DNA of 64,000 bases from Ruminococcaceae bacterium BL-6 (GCA_902810075.1 LR778135.1:682001-746000), one strand, 5' to 3'; shown: positions 1-8,058, numbered from the stretch's first letter. The notes: generated by a model from the letters alone, not told the origin. Translations and numbers: made by a program.

Positions 1-280
1 CGCTTGCATCCTGCTGATCTTTTTCATTTTGATATTCATTTTTTAAAACAATTTTGGATAAGAACGAACAAATTGTCTGAATCTGTTTGGGGTTTTCAAT
101 TGTTGTCTGAATTCCACCGCCTTCACTGGTTTTAATATTACTGATATTGGCATCAGACAGGTCAATAAGGTCTTTCAGGGAAATCTCTGAAGGCTTTTCA
201 GGGTTGCGGTTGCATCCTGCTGATAAAAAAAGGATCATACTGACACATATCAACAGTGATAGATATCGGAATTTATTCAA
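1..280 (-). CDS. Putative lipoprotein, 3' end cut by the window edge
   Basis: The visible part encodes about 93 residues starting LNKFRYLSLLICVSMILFL and running into LSAGC, a clear lipobox. The product should be a lipid-anchored exported protein whose mature part begins at that Cys. The TTG start is chosen because GGTGGTGAACG lies just upstream and no ATG precedes the hydrophobic stretch. After the lipobox the chain is polar (NRNPEKPSEISLKDLIDLSD) with no family I recognise. It begins 7 bp after the end of the interrupted peptidase gene on the same strand, so the two were probably one operon. A partner role such as peptidase inhibitor or immunity lipoprotein is possible but is inference only. 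Confidence 0.7.
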   Translation of the reverse strand, partial: MNKFRYLSLLICVSMILFLSAGCNRNPEKPSEISLKDLIDLSDANISNIKTSEGGGIQTTIENPKQIQTICSFLSKIVLKNEYQNEKDQQDAS

Positions 281-919
281 TATTCGTTCACCACCTATAG
301 TACCATATGTTTTTTATACTTCCTGAATATGCTGAAACATTATAAAAATGGGAATAATCTGTTGTCCACTGGTCTCCAACCCGCATGAAATTTCCATCTG
401 ATGTCTCTTGGTATCCTACCCCTGAAAAACTATGATTACCAGGCCTTCCGTCATTTTGATAATGTTTTACTTCTGCATTGACACACATAAAATTTCCATT
501 ACTAATTTGAGTTTTATACCAGTCCCAATTGAGACCGTCTCTATAATCCGAACCTTTTGGTTTAGTGCAGGCATAAGTAGAACAATAAGAAACTATTCCA
601 TTATAACCATTTAAGAACGTGGTATTACCTTCGCTATCGGTTTTCATAGAAGAGTATAATCTGCTATATGTCTGTTCTAATTTTGTAGCATCATAAGAAT
701 TATATAGGCTAGGAATTCCCCTACATACTGACCAATATTTTAGCAAATTAACACCAAAAACGACAGTACATCCTTTATTGCCATACATCTGCATAGTTAC
801 TGGCTGATATCCAGACTTCTACAAATTAGGAACAGATACAGATTTATAAATTGTTTGATTTAAACCTACTTTTTTTAGCTCTTCAATATACTTGGCAATA
901 GCGTCTTCTCTTTCTTTAA

Positions 920-1745
920 GAGCCTGTATTCACAAGCGTTTAAGCAGTGTATGAAAGTGAGAGATTTTAACGATAGTTTCAGCAGAATCGGTAGTAATTT
1001 CATAATCCTTGCTGAGACGACGGGAGTTATTCAGCCAACTAAAGGTACGCTCAACCACCCAACGCCAGGGAAGCTTTTCCCACTGGTGCGGTTTGATTTT
1101 TTCCGAAATGTCCACGCCAAGGCCAAGGGCCTTATCCACATCAAGAACAAAAGTACCGCGATATCCCGCGTCAGCGCAGAATCTTTGGATGGATGAGTAG
1201 CGCTTAAAAGCAAGTTTTGCCGGTTCAATGCCCGACTTCGTGTCATGAATATTCGCCGCATGGACGACGACTGCAAGCAGATTTCCCATCACGTCTACGA
1301 CGATGTGCCGCTTGCGTCCTTTCGTTTTTTCCCTCCGTCAATACCGCGTTTCTCGCTTGCGGCTACAGTCTTGACACTTTGAGAGTCGATAATTCCATAG
1401 CTCGGTTCTGCTTTTCGGCCCGCATCTTCACGCGTCTTTACCACCATATGTTGCAATATTCTATTCCAAAGGCCGCTGATCCGAGCGCGCCGATAGAAAC
1501 TGTGTACTGTTGAATAGGGTGGAAAGTCATGCGGTAAATGACGCCATTGACAGCCTGTTTTGACAAAATACAAAACGGCATCCGTCAACTCGCGTTTTGA
1601 CCACTTATATTCTCTTAACCCAGAATATAGTGGTTCTATCTCTGCCCATTGTTTGTCGGTCAGGTCGCTTGGGTATCCCTGCCTTCGCTTTTCATCTTTT
1701 TTCATATGCTCATTTTATCATATCTTCGCTTGTGAATACAACTTC
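920..1745 (-). mobile_element. IS5-family insertion sequence A, TAA target duplication
   Basis: An 826-bp element with imperfect terminal repeats: GAGCCTGTATTCACAAGCG at the left and the reverse complement of GAAGTTGTATTCACAAGCG at the right. It is flanked by TAA at 917-919 and 1746-1748. A 3-bp TNA duplication fits the IS1031 group of the IS5 family. Excising it with one TAA restores the host frame as KLAIKERED, which fixes the ends to the base. It carries a two-frame DDE transposase on the minus strand. Confidence 0.9.
930..1705 (-). CDS. IS5-family DDE transposase of element A (two frames)
   Basis: Frame 1 (1705 to 1295, 136 aa) has the N-terminal DUF4096-type region (LTDKQWAEIEPLY, GCQWRHLP) and the first catalytic Asp in IIDSQSVKT. 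Frame 2, in the -1 frame, has HIVVDVMGNLLAV, the second Asp in ADAGYRG and the Glu in RWVVERTFSWL, ending at 930. The frames overlap around GGGAAAAAACG. A -1 slip there would give one protein of about 258 aa with an intact DDE triad. The A6 run is not a textbook in-phase heptamer (codons GGG AAA AAA CGA), so the switch could be ribosomal or transcriptional slippage, or a true mutation. Otherwise the element looks intact. Confidence 0.85.
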
Positions 1746-2023
1746 TAATTGCTAGTTTATATTCATTTTTTTGATCTGTTACCTTAGCTTTTTCATCAAT
1801 TGTATAAAGATCATCGCCGATTTGTAATAAGTAGTCCTCCATTCCAATGGGGATAAGTTTTAAACGTCCTAAGTTATTATTTTTAGTTACTTCCTGCCCT
1901 TGAATTGAATAAACTCCATTATAACCAAATTCAATTACTATAGGATTTTCTGTAGAGGTATCATAAACTATATATCCGGTTGGATTACCATTAGGGCTTG
2001 TCTGTAAAATTGAAGGGATTGTA

Positions 2024-2784
2024 TTATTTGACCAAAATGGCAATGGAGGCGAGGTAAACGAAAGCGAGATAGGAACTGTCCTTCTTGTCGTATCTGGTTG
2101 CTACTCTGCGAAACCATTTCATCTTTTGAAAGAAACATTCAACCAGATGGCGCTCTTTGTATAGCCACCAGTCGCAATCCCACGGGTTTGAGACATTGGA
2201 TTGGGGTGGAATTGTATAGGTGGCGCCATGCTCCGCGATGTAGCTTCTGATTTTTTCAGCACCGTAAGCCTTATCACCCAGCACATTGCTCCCATTGAGA
2301 GAGACTTTCGACAGCAATGTGACCGCATGGACAGAGTCATGGTCGTTTCCGGGTGAGAGAAGAAACTCTACAGGATTCCCCAGCCCATCCACTATCGTGT
2401 GGAGCTTCGTGTTCAGGCCCCCACGGGAACGGCCTACCGCTTTGGATTGCCCTTTTTTACACCGCCGTTGGCGCTTTCGTGTACCTTCACGGAGGTGGAA
2501 TCAATGCTCAGATTTTCCATGTCCGCATCACTGCTGAGCGCTCGGAAAACGGTCTCCAACGTTCCATCATCGCGCCACTTACAAAAACGGGTATAGACCC
2601 CCTTCCACTTTCCGTAATATTCCGGCAGTTCTCGCCACTGGCAACCGCTGCGCGCAATCCATAGCATGCCGTTAAGCATTGTGCGGTTATCTTTCCGCGG
2701 CCTTCCTTTTTTACCTGTCAGTTCGGGTGGAAGCAGGTCTTTAATACGGTTCCATTCTTCATTTGTCAATTCATATCGTCTCAT
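2024..2784 (-). CDS. IS427-group transposase of element B, programmed -1 frameshift
   Basis: Frame 1 begins MRRYELTNEEWNRIKDLLP (ATG at 2784) and holds the first Asp in LSIDSTSVKVH. It stops shortly after GGVKKGNPKR. Frame 2, in the -1 register, holds the second Asp in VLGDKAYGAE and the Glu in ERHLVECFFQKMKWFRR, ending at 2024. The switch point is an in-phase slippery heptamer A AAA AAG (GTA AAA AAG GGC). Reading through it at -1 gives one protein of about 253 aa with a full DDE triad. Longer upstream starts exist, but the homologous start in element C begins MRRHELSEEQW, supporting this choice. Confidence 0.9.
2452..2458 (-). other. Slippery heptamer A_AAA_AAG for -1 frameshifting (element B)
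   Basis: On the minus strand the zero-frame codons are GTA AAA AAG GGC. The heptamer A AAA AAG is exactly in phase, and the -1 frame opens into the second half of the transposase. The same motif at the equivalent point in element C supports a programmed event over mutation. Confidence 0.8.
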
Positions 2785-3217
2785 ACCATCTAGTCTACTG
2801 GTTCCATGCTTTTTATGCAACTTTTATTTTACAGACAAGCCCTAGTAAAAAGATTAAAAATATAGCCGATCACATTATTCTCTAAATCGAAAGTAGGTAT
2901 GGCTTCATCAGCCTTTGTATCTTTTGTCCAACTACAAGTAGAGTCAATTTCATAATTGGACTGAATAAAACTATAGATTTGTGAAGTCTCAACTTGTTTG
3001 TCTATACTGTCTTTAAGATATTTCCGCAAATGTCGGAAACGTAACGATTACAGAAAGTACAAGAACCAACGCCAGACCAATAAGTCTTTTAAAGTTTTTC
3101 AGCATTTTGAAAAACCTCCTTCGGTTTTCAACACATCACACATCACAATTGATACTAGAGTGTGTATGCAAACCTAAAGGTTGTAGTAAAAGTGCATAAT
3201 ATGGTAAAATTAAAGAC

Positions 3218-3984
3218 ATGAGACGACATGAGTTAAGCGAAGAACAATGGAATAAAATTAAGAAATTGCTGCCACTGGAAAAGAAACCGCAGGGAGGCCG
3301 ACCGGCAAAAGACAACCGGTTAATGCTCAATGGCATAATTTATTGGCTAAACACTGGGATTCCGTGGAGAGACTTGCCGGAACGTTTTGGGTCGTGGAGC
3401 AGTGTCTATAGCCGATTTCGCCGATGGACACAACAAGGAGTTTGGGAAAAACTGTTTACCGCTCTTGTTGAGCAGGATATTGTGGACGAAACCGCACTCA
3501 TGCTGGACAGCACTACCATTAAGGTGCACCAGCACGGCAGCGGTTTAAAAAAGGGCTCCACGAAGAGGAAACCGGACGAAGCCGGGGTGGACTGACTACG
3601 AAGGTCCATGCTGTGGTTGACGGTCTTGGAAACCCTTTGCGGTTTATTCTCTCGAGTGGAAACCGTAACGATATTTGTCTTGCGAAAACCTTACTGGAAC
3701 CATTTGATTTGCGGGGCAAACTGATTCTTGCTGATAAAGGCTATGACAGCGATAAATTTGTTCGCTGGATTGAAAAACGCGGCGGTATGGTTGTAATTCC
3801 CAGCCGTGTTATCGCGAAGCACCCGCGAACTATTGACCGGCTCATTTACAATGAACGGCATTTGGTCGAAAATTTATTCTTGAAACTCAAGAACCATCGC
3901 CGTTTTGCAACAAGATACGAGAAGCGAGCGGCCTCTTTTCTTGCTGTTACTCTCCTTGCCGCAGCTCTGCTTTGGTTATCTTGA
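3218..3984 (+). CDS. IS427-group transposase of element C, programmed -1 frameshift
   Basis: Frame 1 starts MRRHELSEEQWNKIKKLLP and carries the first catalytic Asp (LMLDSTTIKVHQ), stopping at 3595. Frame 2 in the -1 register carries HAVVDGLGNPL, the second Asp (ILADKGYDSD) and the Glu (ERHLVENLFLKLKNHRR), stopping at 3984. The codons TTA AAA AAG GGC contain an in-phase A AAA AAG heptamer at 3547-3553. The frameshifted product is about 255 aa with a complete DDE triad, so this copy looks functional. It is similar to element B in motif spacing but clearly a different element, since the terminal repeats are unrelated. Confidence 0.9.
3547..3553 (+). other. Slippery heptamer A_AAA_AAG for -1 frameshifting (element C)
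   Basis: The zero-frame codons TTA AAA AAG GGC place the heptamer in phase. The -1 frame then reads KKGLHEEETGRSRGGL and continues into the catalytic second half of the transposase. Confidence 0.82.
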
Positions 3985-4103
3985 TGGTTTGCATACACAC
4001 TCTAGCGTTTACAAGAAAATTTTTAGCTCATAGCCCCATGTGCCCCACTTCTTTTTAGGAAATTTATATCGCCTCCCATAAAATATAATTATTGATTGAG
4101 ATA

Positions 4104-4508
4104 TCACGGTTCCGACGTCACATTGGGTTCGGACCCTATTATTGTAGTGATTTCCTCCGTGACGGTGGTGCGATATCTCGTCTGCCCTATGTAAATGAGG
4201 ACCCCGCACAGCACTGCGATGACCACAAGCAGCAATGCAACGGTCAAACGCTTGTGCCTTGTCCGCTTTTTGCGGAATTCCTGAACCCCGGCCTGATCTG
4301 GAAGCGTTTTCAAAAAAGCTTCCGCCAATTCGTCCGGCTTGCCGATATTTTCCACGACATCCGAATACGTCGCGTCGGGCTGATTTTCCAGAAAATCGGA
4401 GACCAGGCGATGAGCCTCCGCCAGAAGATCGCCCTGCATCTTTTTCGGGCACGTCAGGTGCTTTTCGATTTCCCTGTAATAGCGATTCAGATCACCCTTC
4501 GTTATCAT
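4104..4508 (-). CDS. HAAS/DUF1700-like single-pass membrane protein paired with PadR
   Basis: A 134-aa protein. The first 75 residues are helical (LNRYYREIEKHLTCPKK, then DVVENIGKPDELAEAFLKTL), which resembles the HAAS/DUF1700 type of domain often encoded next to PadR regulators. One transmembrane helix follows (VALLLVVIAVLCGVLIYI), then a short polar tail. ATG at 4508 is chosen because it lies inside the end of the PadR gene (17-bp overlap) and is preceded by GAGGGGGAG; the longer upstream start would run deep into that gene. In known PadR/HAAS pairs the regulator controls the membrane protein. The family assignment is by resemblance only. Confidence 0.72.
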   Translation of the reverse strand: MITKGDLNRYYREIEKHLTCPKKMQGDLLAEAHRLVSDFLENQPDATYSDVVENIGKPDELAEAFLKTLPDQAGVQEFRKKRTRHKRLTVALLLVVIAVLCGVLIYIGQTRYRTTVTEEITTIIGSEPNVTSEP

Positions 4509-4908
4509 GCTTCGGCTCCCCCTCTTGAAAAAGCGTTCCATCCTGCGACAGGATGTTGTTGATGGCGTCGGTGACCAGCCGGTACTCCGCGATGATATTT
4601 TTCAGGTATTCCTGCCCTTCTTCCGTAATGGAAAAATAAATGCGTATGCGGTTGTCTTCGGAAAGAATTTTGCCCGATTCCTTCAGATACCCGTATTTTT
4701 CAAGCCGGTAAATCGCGATGTACAACGTGTTGAACGCGAGGATCCCATTGCTCAGCTTTTCGATCTTCTGCATCATTTCATAAGTGTACATGGGCTTTTG
4801 ATGCAGAAGGAACAAAACCAGCATTTCAGTGGTTGCTTTTTTCAACAGCTCTTTGATTCCGGCCGGCGTCCCTCTTTTTGAAGAGGAATCAGATTTTTCT
4901 TTAGGCAA
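4492..4908 (-). CDS. PadR-family transcriptional regulator
   Basis: A 138-aa protein with a winged-helix domain at about residues 20-110: EMLVLFLLHQKPMYTYEMMQ, LAFNTLYIAIYRLEKYGYL and RIRIYFSITEEGQEYL are the PadR helix, recognition and wing segments. The C-terminal helix (AEYRLVTDAINNIL) would be the dimerisation element. It is the first gene of a two-gene minus-strand unit with the HAAS-like membrane protein, overlapping it. PadR proteins usually repress their own operon. The AT-rich stretch 4909-5040 upstream holds several TATAAT-like boxes, but I cannot choose one promoter. Confidence 0.88.
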   Translation of the reverse strand: MPKEKSDSSSKRGTPAGIKELLKKATTEMLVLFLLHQKPMYTYEMMQKIEKLSNGILAFNTLYIAIYRLEKYGYLKESGKILSEDNRIRIYFSITEEGQEYLKNIIAEYRLVTDAINNILSQDGTLFQEGEPKHDNEG

Positions 4909-5101
4909 TCACTTACCCCCCTGTACCTTTTATAATATCCTTATTATACCACGAATCATTTCAAAATCAATATATATTGTTGACAATTAAAAAATAATGA
5001 GGTATCATAAAACTGTAAAAAGGTGATATTTGGGATAATTGGGTGGGTTTGGCGCAGAAAACCATTTTTTGAAACCGCGGACTTGGGGGAGATGCATCGA
5101 A

Positions 5102-5494
5102 ATGAACATACATAAACTGTTTGCCTTGCTTTTTGCGGCCCTTTTGTTTTCTTTGACTGCCTGTTCCATTCAAAACGCGGGGAGCCTGCCGGCTTCCGGG
5201 GCCCCGTCCGGCTCGCCGGAAACTTCTGCAACTTTGAAAATTTCTCCGACATCCCGTCTTCCCGAAAAGCCGGAGGATGCGATATCGATCTATGCCGACG
5301 CAATCACAGCGAAAGATGATGATACTTATTTGAGTTTCTACCTATGGAGCCCGGAGACGGCGGGAGCCAAATTCGGCGACAAAGAAGAAAAAATTCAGGA
5401 ATTTATTGAAAATGAACTGGAACCGAAAGGGATCGTCATCGATTCGGATGGGCCGGCGATTATCATGGGACAAACGGCCTGGAGGAATATCTGA
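5102..5494 (+). CDS. Putative lipoprotein, perhaps 3'-truncated
   Basis: A 130-aa protein with a lipoprotein signal (MNIHKLFALLFAALLFSLTACS). A low-complexity Ser/Pro/Gly linker leads to a small domain with EDAISIYADAITAKDDDTYLSFY, the pattern of a cystatin/NTF2-like lipoprotein domain that begins with a helix. The ATG at 5102 begins exactly at the hydrophobic signal. The chain ends soon after GPAIIMGQTAWRNI, shorter than expected for such a domain, so the 3' end may have been lost by mutation. It lies divergently from the PadR gene and ahead of a run of small membrane-protein genes. Family and function are unknown. Confidence 0.65.
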   Translation: MNIHKLFALLFAALLFSLTACSIQNAGSLPASGAPSGSPETSATLKISPTSRLPEKPEDAISIYADAITAKDDDTYLSFYLWSPETAGAKFGDKEEKIQEFIENELEPKGIVIDSDGPAIIMGQTAWRNI

Positions 5495-5558
5495 AGAGCA
5501 TCGGGAAATGGTGATGCTTTTAAACAGGTCTTTTGCATCTTTGAAGGGAGGACGGGTT

Positions 5559-5897
5559 TTGAGGGAGTGGGAGAGAAAAATATGGTACTGGGAGAATAAA
5601 AGCCTGTATGTTGTTGCCGTTCTTGCAATTTTAGCTTTGCTGCTTTCCAATATAGACAGCGCCCTTTCCTATTTTCATATTCTGCTTTTCCAAGATTTTT
5701 TTAACCTTTTTTTCAGATTCAGAATTTTGCTGCCTTTTGAGATATTCCTCTTTCTTTGTGCAATCCTGATGGTCCTTTATGAGGTCTATATCAGGAGAAA
5801 ATATGGGATCAGAAAAGAGTGGTGGAAAGAGAAAGGGCAGTTGTGGCTGTGGATCATCATGATGGAATTATTTGCTGCGGGATTATTATGGCTGTGA
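5559..5897 (+). CDS. Small integral membrane protein, unknown function
   Basis: A 112-aa protein with three predicted transmembrane stretches (LYVVAVLAILALLLS, LLPFEIFLFLCAILMVLY, LWLWIIMMELFAAGLLWL) separated by basic loops. The TTG at 5559 is chosen because GGGAGG lies 8 bp upstream and the reading frame before it lacks protein character. It is followed after 22 bp by another small gene. No family was recognised; the cluster 5.1-6.9 kb seems to be a set of small envelope proteins. Confidence 0.6.
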   Translation: MREWERKIWYWENKSLYVVAVLAILALLLSNIDSALSYFHILLFQDFFNLFFRFRILLPFEIFLFLCAILMVLYEVYIRRKYGIRKEWWKEKGQLWLWIIMMELFAAGLLWL

Positions 5898-5919
5898 TAT
5901 CCATAAAGGAGGAAGCCTT

Positions 5920-6165
5920 ATGTTTGGATGGAAAGAAATTTTTATGAGCACAGACAAGAAAGAGTTTGAGCAAGCAAAACAAAGATTAGAGGAACATCAC
6001 ATCCCATATAAAGAGAAGGGAAAAGATGACAATTTGCGGTTGTCCATCAATAACCTGGACGGCGGGCAGGGCGCGGCCCTCTCCCGTTATGGAAGCGTTT
6101 TGAATGCCTGTTATTACCTCTATGTAAAAAACGGAAATGAAGATATTTTAAAGATGCCGAAATAA
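5920..6165 (+). CDS. Small cytosolic protein, unknown function
   Basis: An 81-aa soluble protein (MFGWKEIFMSTDKKEFEQAK, then HIPYKEKGKDDNLRLSINN, then CYYLYVKNGNEDIL). The alternation of a helix with short strands resembles small DUF2007-like signal-transducing domains, but I cannot claim homology. The ATG at 5920 has GGAGG upstream (AAAGGAGGAAGCCTT). It sits between membrane-protein genes on the same strand and is probably co-transcribed with them. A copy of the MITE-like repeat follows its stop codon. Confidence 0.6.
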   Translation: MFGWKEIFMSTDKKEFEQAKQRLEEHHIPYKEKGKDDNLRLSINNLDGGQGAALSRYGSVLNACYYLYVKNGNEDILKMPK

Positions 6166-6170
6166 ACTGG

Positions 6171-6196
6171 TTCCTTGATTTTTCGAACAAGGCCTA
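6171..6196. repeat. Partial copy of the MITE-like repeat (one terminus)
   Basis: The sequence TTCCTTGATTTTTC followed by GAACAAGGCCTA matches the right end of the complete copy at 35880-36043 with few differences. Only about 26 bp are recognisable here, between two genes. Confidence 0.6.
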
Positions 6197-6217
6197 TGGA
6201 AGAAAGGGGGATTTGGC

Positions 6218-6532
6218 ATGACGCGCAAAGAGGTGCGGAAGTGGTGCTTTTTCGGGCTGATGGAAGTACTCTGGCTGTTATTTCTCCATCTTGAGAAAAT
6301 CGCGCAGCTTTTTCCGCGCTATATGGCCGGAATATCTCCCCGGTTCTTTTATGTTGCGGCAGTCCTCTGCCTGATGGGGGGGATCCCGCCGTTCGCGTTC
6401 GCGTGGGCGGAAACGGGCTTCAGTCACCTGCGGTTTCTGGAGGACGAAAAGATGAGACGTCCCTATATCACGTTTCTCATCCTGATGGCGATTCTGATTT
6501 TCTCGTTTACGGCATACTCCTATGCTGATTGA
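6218..6532 (+). CDS. Small integral membrane protein
   Basis: A 104-aa protein with about three hydrophobic stretches (CFFGLMEVLWLLFLHL, FFYVAAVLCLMGGIPPFAFA, YITFLILMAILIFSFTA). The ATG follows AGAAAGGGGGATTTGGC, a good ribosome site. It overlaps the start of the next small membrane gene by 11 bp, so the pair is probably translationally coupled. No family is recognised. Confidence 0.6.
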   Translation: MTRKEVRKWCFFGLMEVLWLLFLHLEKIAQLFPRYMAGISPRFFYVAAVLCLMGGIPPFAFAWAETGFSHLRFLEDEKMRRPYITFLILMAILIFSFTAYSYAD

Positions 6533-6857
6533 GAAAAGGGACAGACGGTTGTTGCTTATGGAACGAAAGATGAAACAAAAATGGTATCATCTCTGCTATG
6601 CGGTCATTTGTCTGCTTCTGTGGATGCATGCAGTCCGGATTCTGCCGCTTTTGGGGGTCGTGACCTCGGAACTGGTGGATTGGGGCATCTTTCTCGTCAT
6701 CCTTCTGTTCATAGCGGCCTATTCTTTCTATTTTTATCGGGAATGCGGCGCTCAGTTCGGGCGGATCAAGGAATGGGTCAAAGAAAAAGAGTATATCACT
6801 TTAGGAATCGTCGCTCTTTTATTGATAGTAACACAGATTTTTTATATTGGATTTTGA
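6522..6857 (+). CDS. Small integral membrane protein
   Basis: A protein of up to 111 aa with three hydrophobic segments (YHLCYAVICLLLWMHAV, WGIFLVILLFIAAYSFYFY, ITLGIVALLLIVTQIFY). The start is uncertain: ATG at 6522 overlaps the previous gene, while ATGs at 6558 and 6570 give 99 or 95 aa and begin nearer the first membrane helix. None has a convincing ribosome site, so coupling to the upstream gene is likely. Its size and layout resemble the preceding gene, so the two may be distant paralogues. Confidence 0.55.
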   Translation: MLIEKRDRRLLLMERKMKQKWYHLCYAVICLLLWMHAVRILPLLGVVTSELVDWGIFLVILLFIAAYSFYFYRECGAQFGRIKEWVKEKEYITLGIVALLLIVTQIFYIGF

Positions 6858-7185
6858 CTGACATCACTTTTTCCCGGAAAAGCTTCCCCGCGCCATAACG
6901 TCGTCTGGATGTTTCGGTACGGGGAGGCTTTCTTCCTTCAAGGATCCTCCGTTCGGCGCATGGATGAAAAAACGGGACGTTTTACTGCGGAAGGCCCTGC
7001 CCGCCGCCGCAAAATTCCCGTCTTTCAGGAGAGAATAGAAGAAATTCAAAAATTTTTTTCTGTTTTTTACTTGTTAGAAACGATTAAAAAACAGTAGTTA
7101 TGAACTATTTCTTGTGACTTTTCCAAAAATATGGTAAGATATAAATCGTTTTAATCAATGCAACACAGACAGCCGGTTTGTCTCC
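6858..7185. other. Intergenic stretch, no supported gene
   Basis: About 330 bp between the small membrane genes and sigK. An imperfect hairpin (AGCTTCCCCG near 6880 against CGGGGAGGCT near 6928) could terminate the plus-strand cluster. Short open frames here lack ribosome sites and protein character. Confidence 0.4.
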
Positions 7186-7223
7186 TAAAAAAGCATTTCC
7201 GAAAGCCCGGAAAACGGATGCTT
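7186..7223 (-). terminator. Rho-independent terminator of sigK
   Basis: Read on the minus strand, AAGCATCCG pairs with CGGAAATGCTT and is followed by TTTTTT. It overlaps the last codons of sigK. Confidence 0.7.
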
Positions 7224-7914
7224 ATGGAAGCTTCGTAAATCGTTTATGCAGGACCCCAAGTGCTTTTTTTTCAATGCGGGAAACATAAGAGCGCGAAATC
7301 CCCAGCGAAGAGGCAACCTCCCGCTGCGTCAGGGGCGGCCGCCCATCCAGGCCGTAGCGAAGTTCAATGATGGTGCGCTCGCGCGGGGAAAGAACCTCGG
7401 CAATGTATTTTTTCAGCTGTTCCGACTTGATTTTACAGTCCAGGTTGTCAATGATATTGTCCTCGGTCGCCATAATATCAATCAGAGTCAGCGTATTGCC
7501 ATCTTTGTCGGTGTCAATCGGTTCGTTGATCGAAACATCCTGGGAGCTCTTTTTTCCGCTCCTGAAAAACATCAGCACCTCGTTTTCAATGCACCTGGCG
7601 GCGTAGCTGGAAAGGCGGATCCCCTTGTCGCTGTCGAAGCTGTCGATCGCTTTGATCAGCCCGATGGTCCCGATGGAGATCAGATCATCCTGGTCGTTCG
7701 CGTTGGAATAATACTTTTTGATGATGTGGGCCACCAGGCGAAGATTGTGCTCGATCAGCTTGCTGCGCGCGTCCCTGTCTCCGTTTTTCCATCTCTCCAG
7801 GTATTCGCGTTCTTCCTGGGCGGTCAGGGGTTTGGGGAACGAACCGTTGCCGGTCACATGCAGTACGAAAAACAGCAGGTTGGAAATCGCTTCTCTTAAA
7901 AAGGCAACCAGCAT
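7222..7914 (-). CDS. sigK: RNA polymerase sporulation sigma factor SigK
   Basis: A 230-aa sigma-70 family factor. Region 2 is clear (RSKLIEHNLRLVAHIIKKYY, DLISIGTIGLIKAIDSFD, SSYAARCIENEVLMFFR), and region 4 ends with the helix-turn-helix LTQREVASSLGISRSYVSRI. The N-terminal 25 residues (LREAISNLLFFVLHVTGNG) are hydrophobic, as in pro-SigK, which is cleaved by SpoIVFB in the mother cell. ATG at 7914 is chosen because GAGGG lies 6 bp before it; ATG at 7920 is too close. Unlike the split sigK of Bacillus subtilis, this gene has no skin-type interruption. It marks the organism as a spore-former. Confidence 0.93.
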   Translation of the reverse strand: MLVAFLREAISNLLFFVLHVTGNGSFPKPLTAQEEREYLERWKNGDRDARSKLIEHNLRLVAHIIKKYYSNANDQDDLISIGTIGLIKAIDSFDSDKGIRLSSYAARCIENEVLMFFRSGKKSSQDVSINEPIDTDKDGNTLTLIDIMATEDNIIDNLDCKIKSEQLKKYIAEVLSPRERTIIELRYGLDGRPPLTQREVASSLGISRSYVSRIEKKALGVLHKRFTKLP

Positions 7915-8029
7915 TCTCATCCCTCATTTTCATTCTTTTTTTCATCTTATGCGCGGTCATGCCTGTCCGTTGCAAGTCCCCGTGGGCAAAATTTTTGTTC
8001 CAGAAAACGATTCCTTTATTTTATTTTTC

Positions 8030-8058
8030 TTTACAAATCCAAAAAGACATGATATAAT
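8030..8058 (+). promoter_or_regulatory. SigA-type promoter of perR
   Basis: TTTACA at 8030-8035 and a perfect TATAAT at 8053-8058 with a 17-bp spacer. The expected start of transcription is near 8065, directly before the operator-like palindrome. Confidence 0.8.

Larger units (their letters stand above)
1994..2842 (-). mobile_element. IS5-family (IS427-like) insertion sequence B, TA target duplication
   Basis: An 849-bp element with perfect 17-bp terminal inverted repeats, GGGCTTGTCTGTAAAAT at 1994-2010 and its complement at 2826-2842. TA dinucleotides flank it at 1992-1993 and 2843-2844, as expected for the IS427 group. Removing it with one TA joins NLFT to NGNPTGYIVYD in frame, confirming the boundaries. 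It interrupts the same peptidase gene as element A. Confidence 0.93.
288..3105 (-). pseudogene. Secreted C39-like cysteine peptidase gene, broken by two IS5-family insertions, a frameshift and a stop
   Basis: Removing the two insertion sequences and one copy of each target duplication restores one reading frame of about 380 codons. It begins with AAGGAGG and an ATG at 3105, then a signal peptide (MLKNFKRLIGLALVLVL, cleavage near TFA). A -1 slip near 3025 puts the signal peptide out of frame with the body. The body runs FDLENNVIGYIFNLFT, then NGNPTGYIVYD (across the second IS), then EYKLAIKERED (across the first IS). A TAG near 834 interrupts it again. The C-terminal part (288-794) has GNKGCTVVFGVNLLKYW, like a papain/C39-type catalytic Cys helix, and GNHSFSGVGYQ, like the catalytic His strand. 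The N-terminal GYIVYD region resembles streptopain-type propeptides. Peptidase class is moderately sure; loss of function is nearly certain. Confidence 0.8.
3158..4002 (+). mobile_element. IS5-family (IS427-like) insertion sequence C
   Basis: An 845-bp element with perfect 17-bp inverted repeats, GAGTGTGTATGCAAACC at 3158-3174 and its complement at 3986-4002. TA lies on both sides (3156-3157 and 4003-4004), matching the IS427 group; because the flanks read CTAG on both sides, a 4-bp CTAG duplication is an alternative reading. It lies about 50 bp upstream of the peptidase start codon, opposite in orientation to elements A and B, and has probably displaced that gene's promoter. Confidence 0.92.

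Noticed and set aside
4..224. A 15-bp direct repeat TTGCATCCTGCTGAT at 4-18 and 210-224.
   Set aside because: It lies within one coding sequence in different reading contexts (one copy encodes the lipobox). There is no element between the copies, so it is probably coincidence or a small slip.
1..4010. A composite transposon or prophage at the left end.
   Set aside because: The three IS elements differ in ends and orientation and carry no passenger genes; no integrase or phage structural gene is visible.
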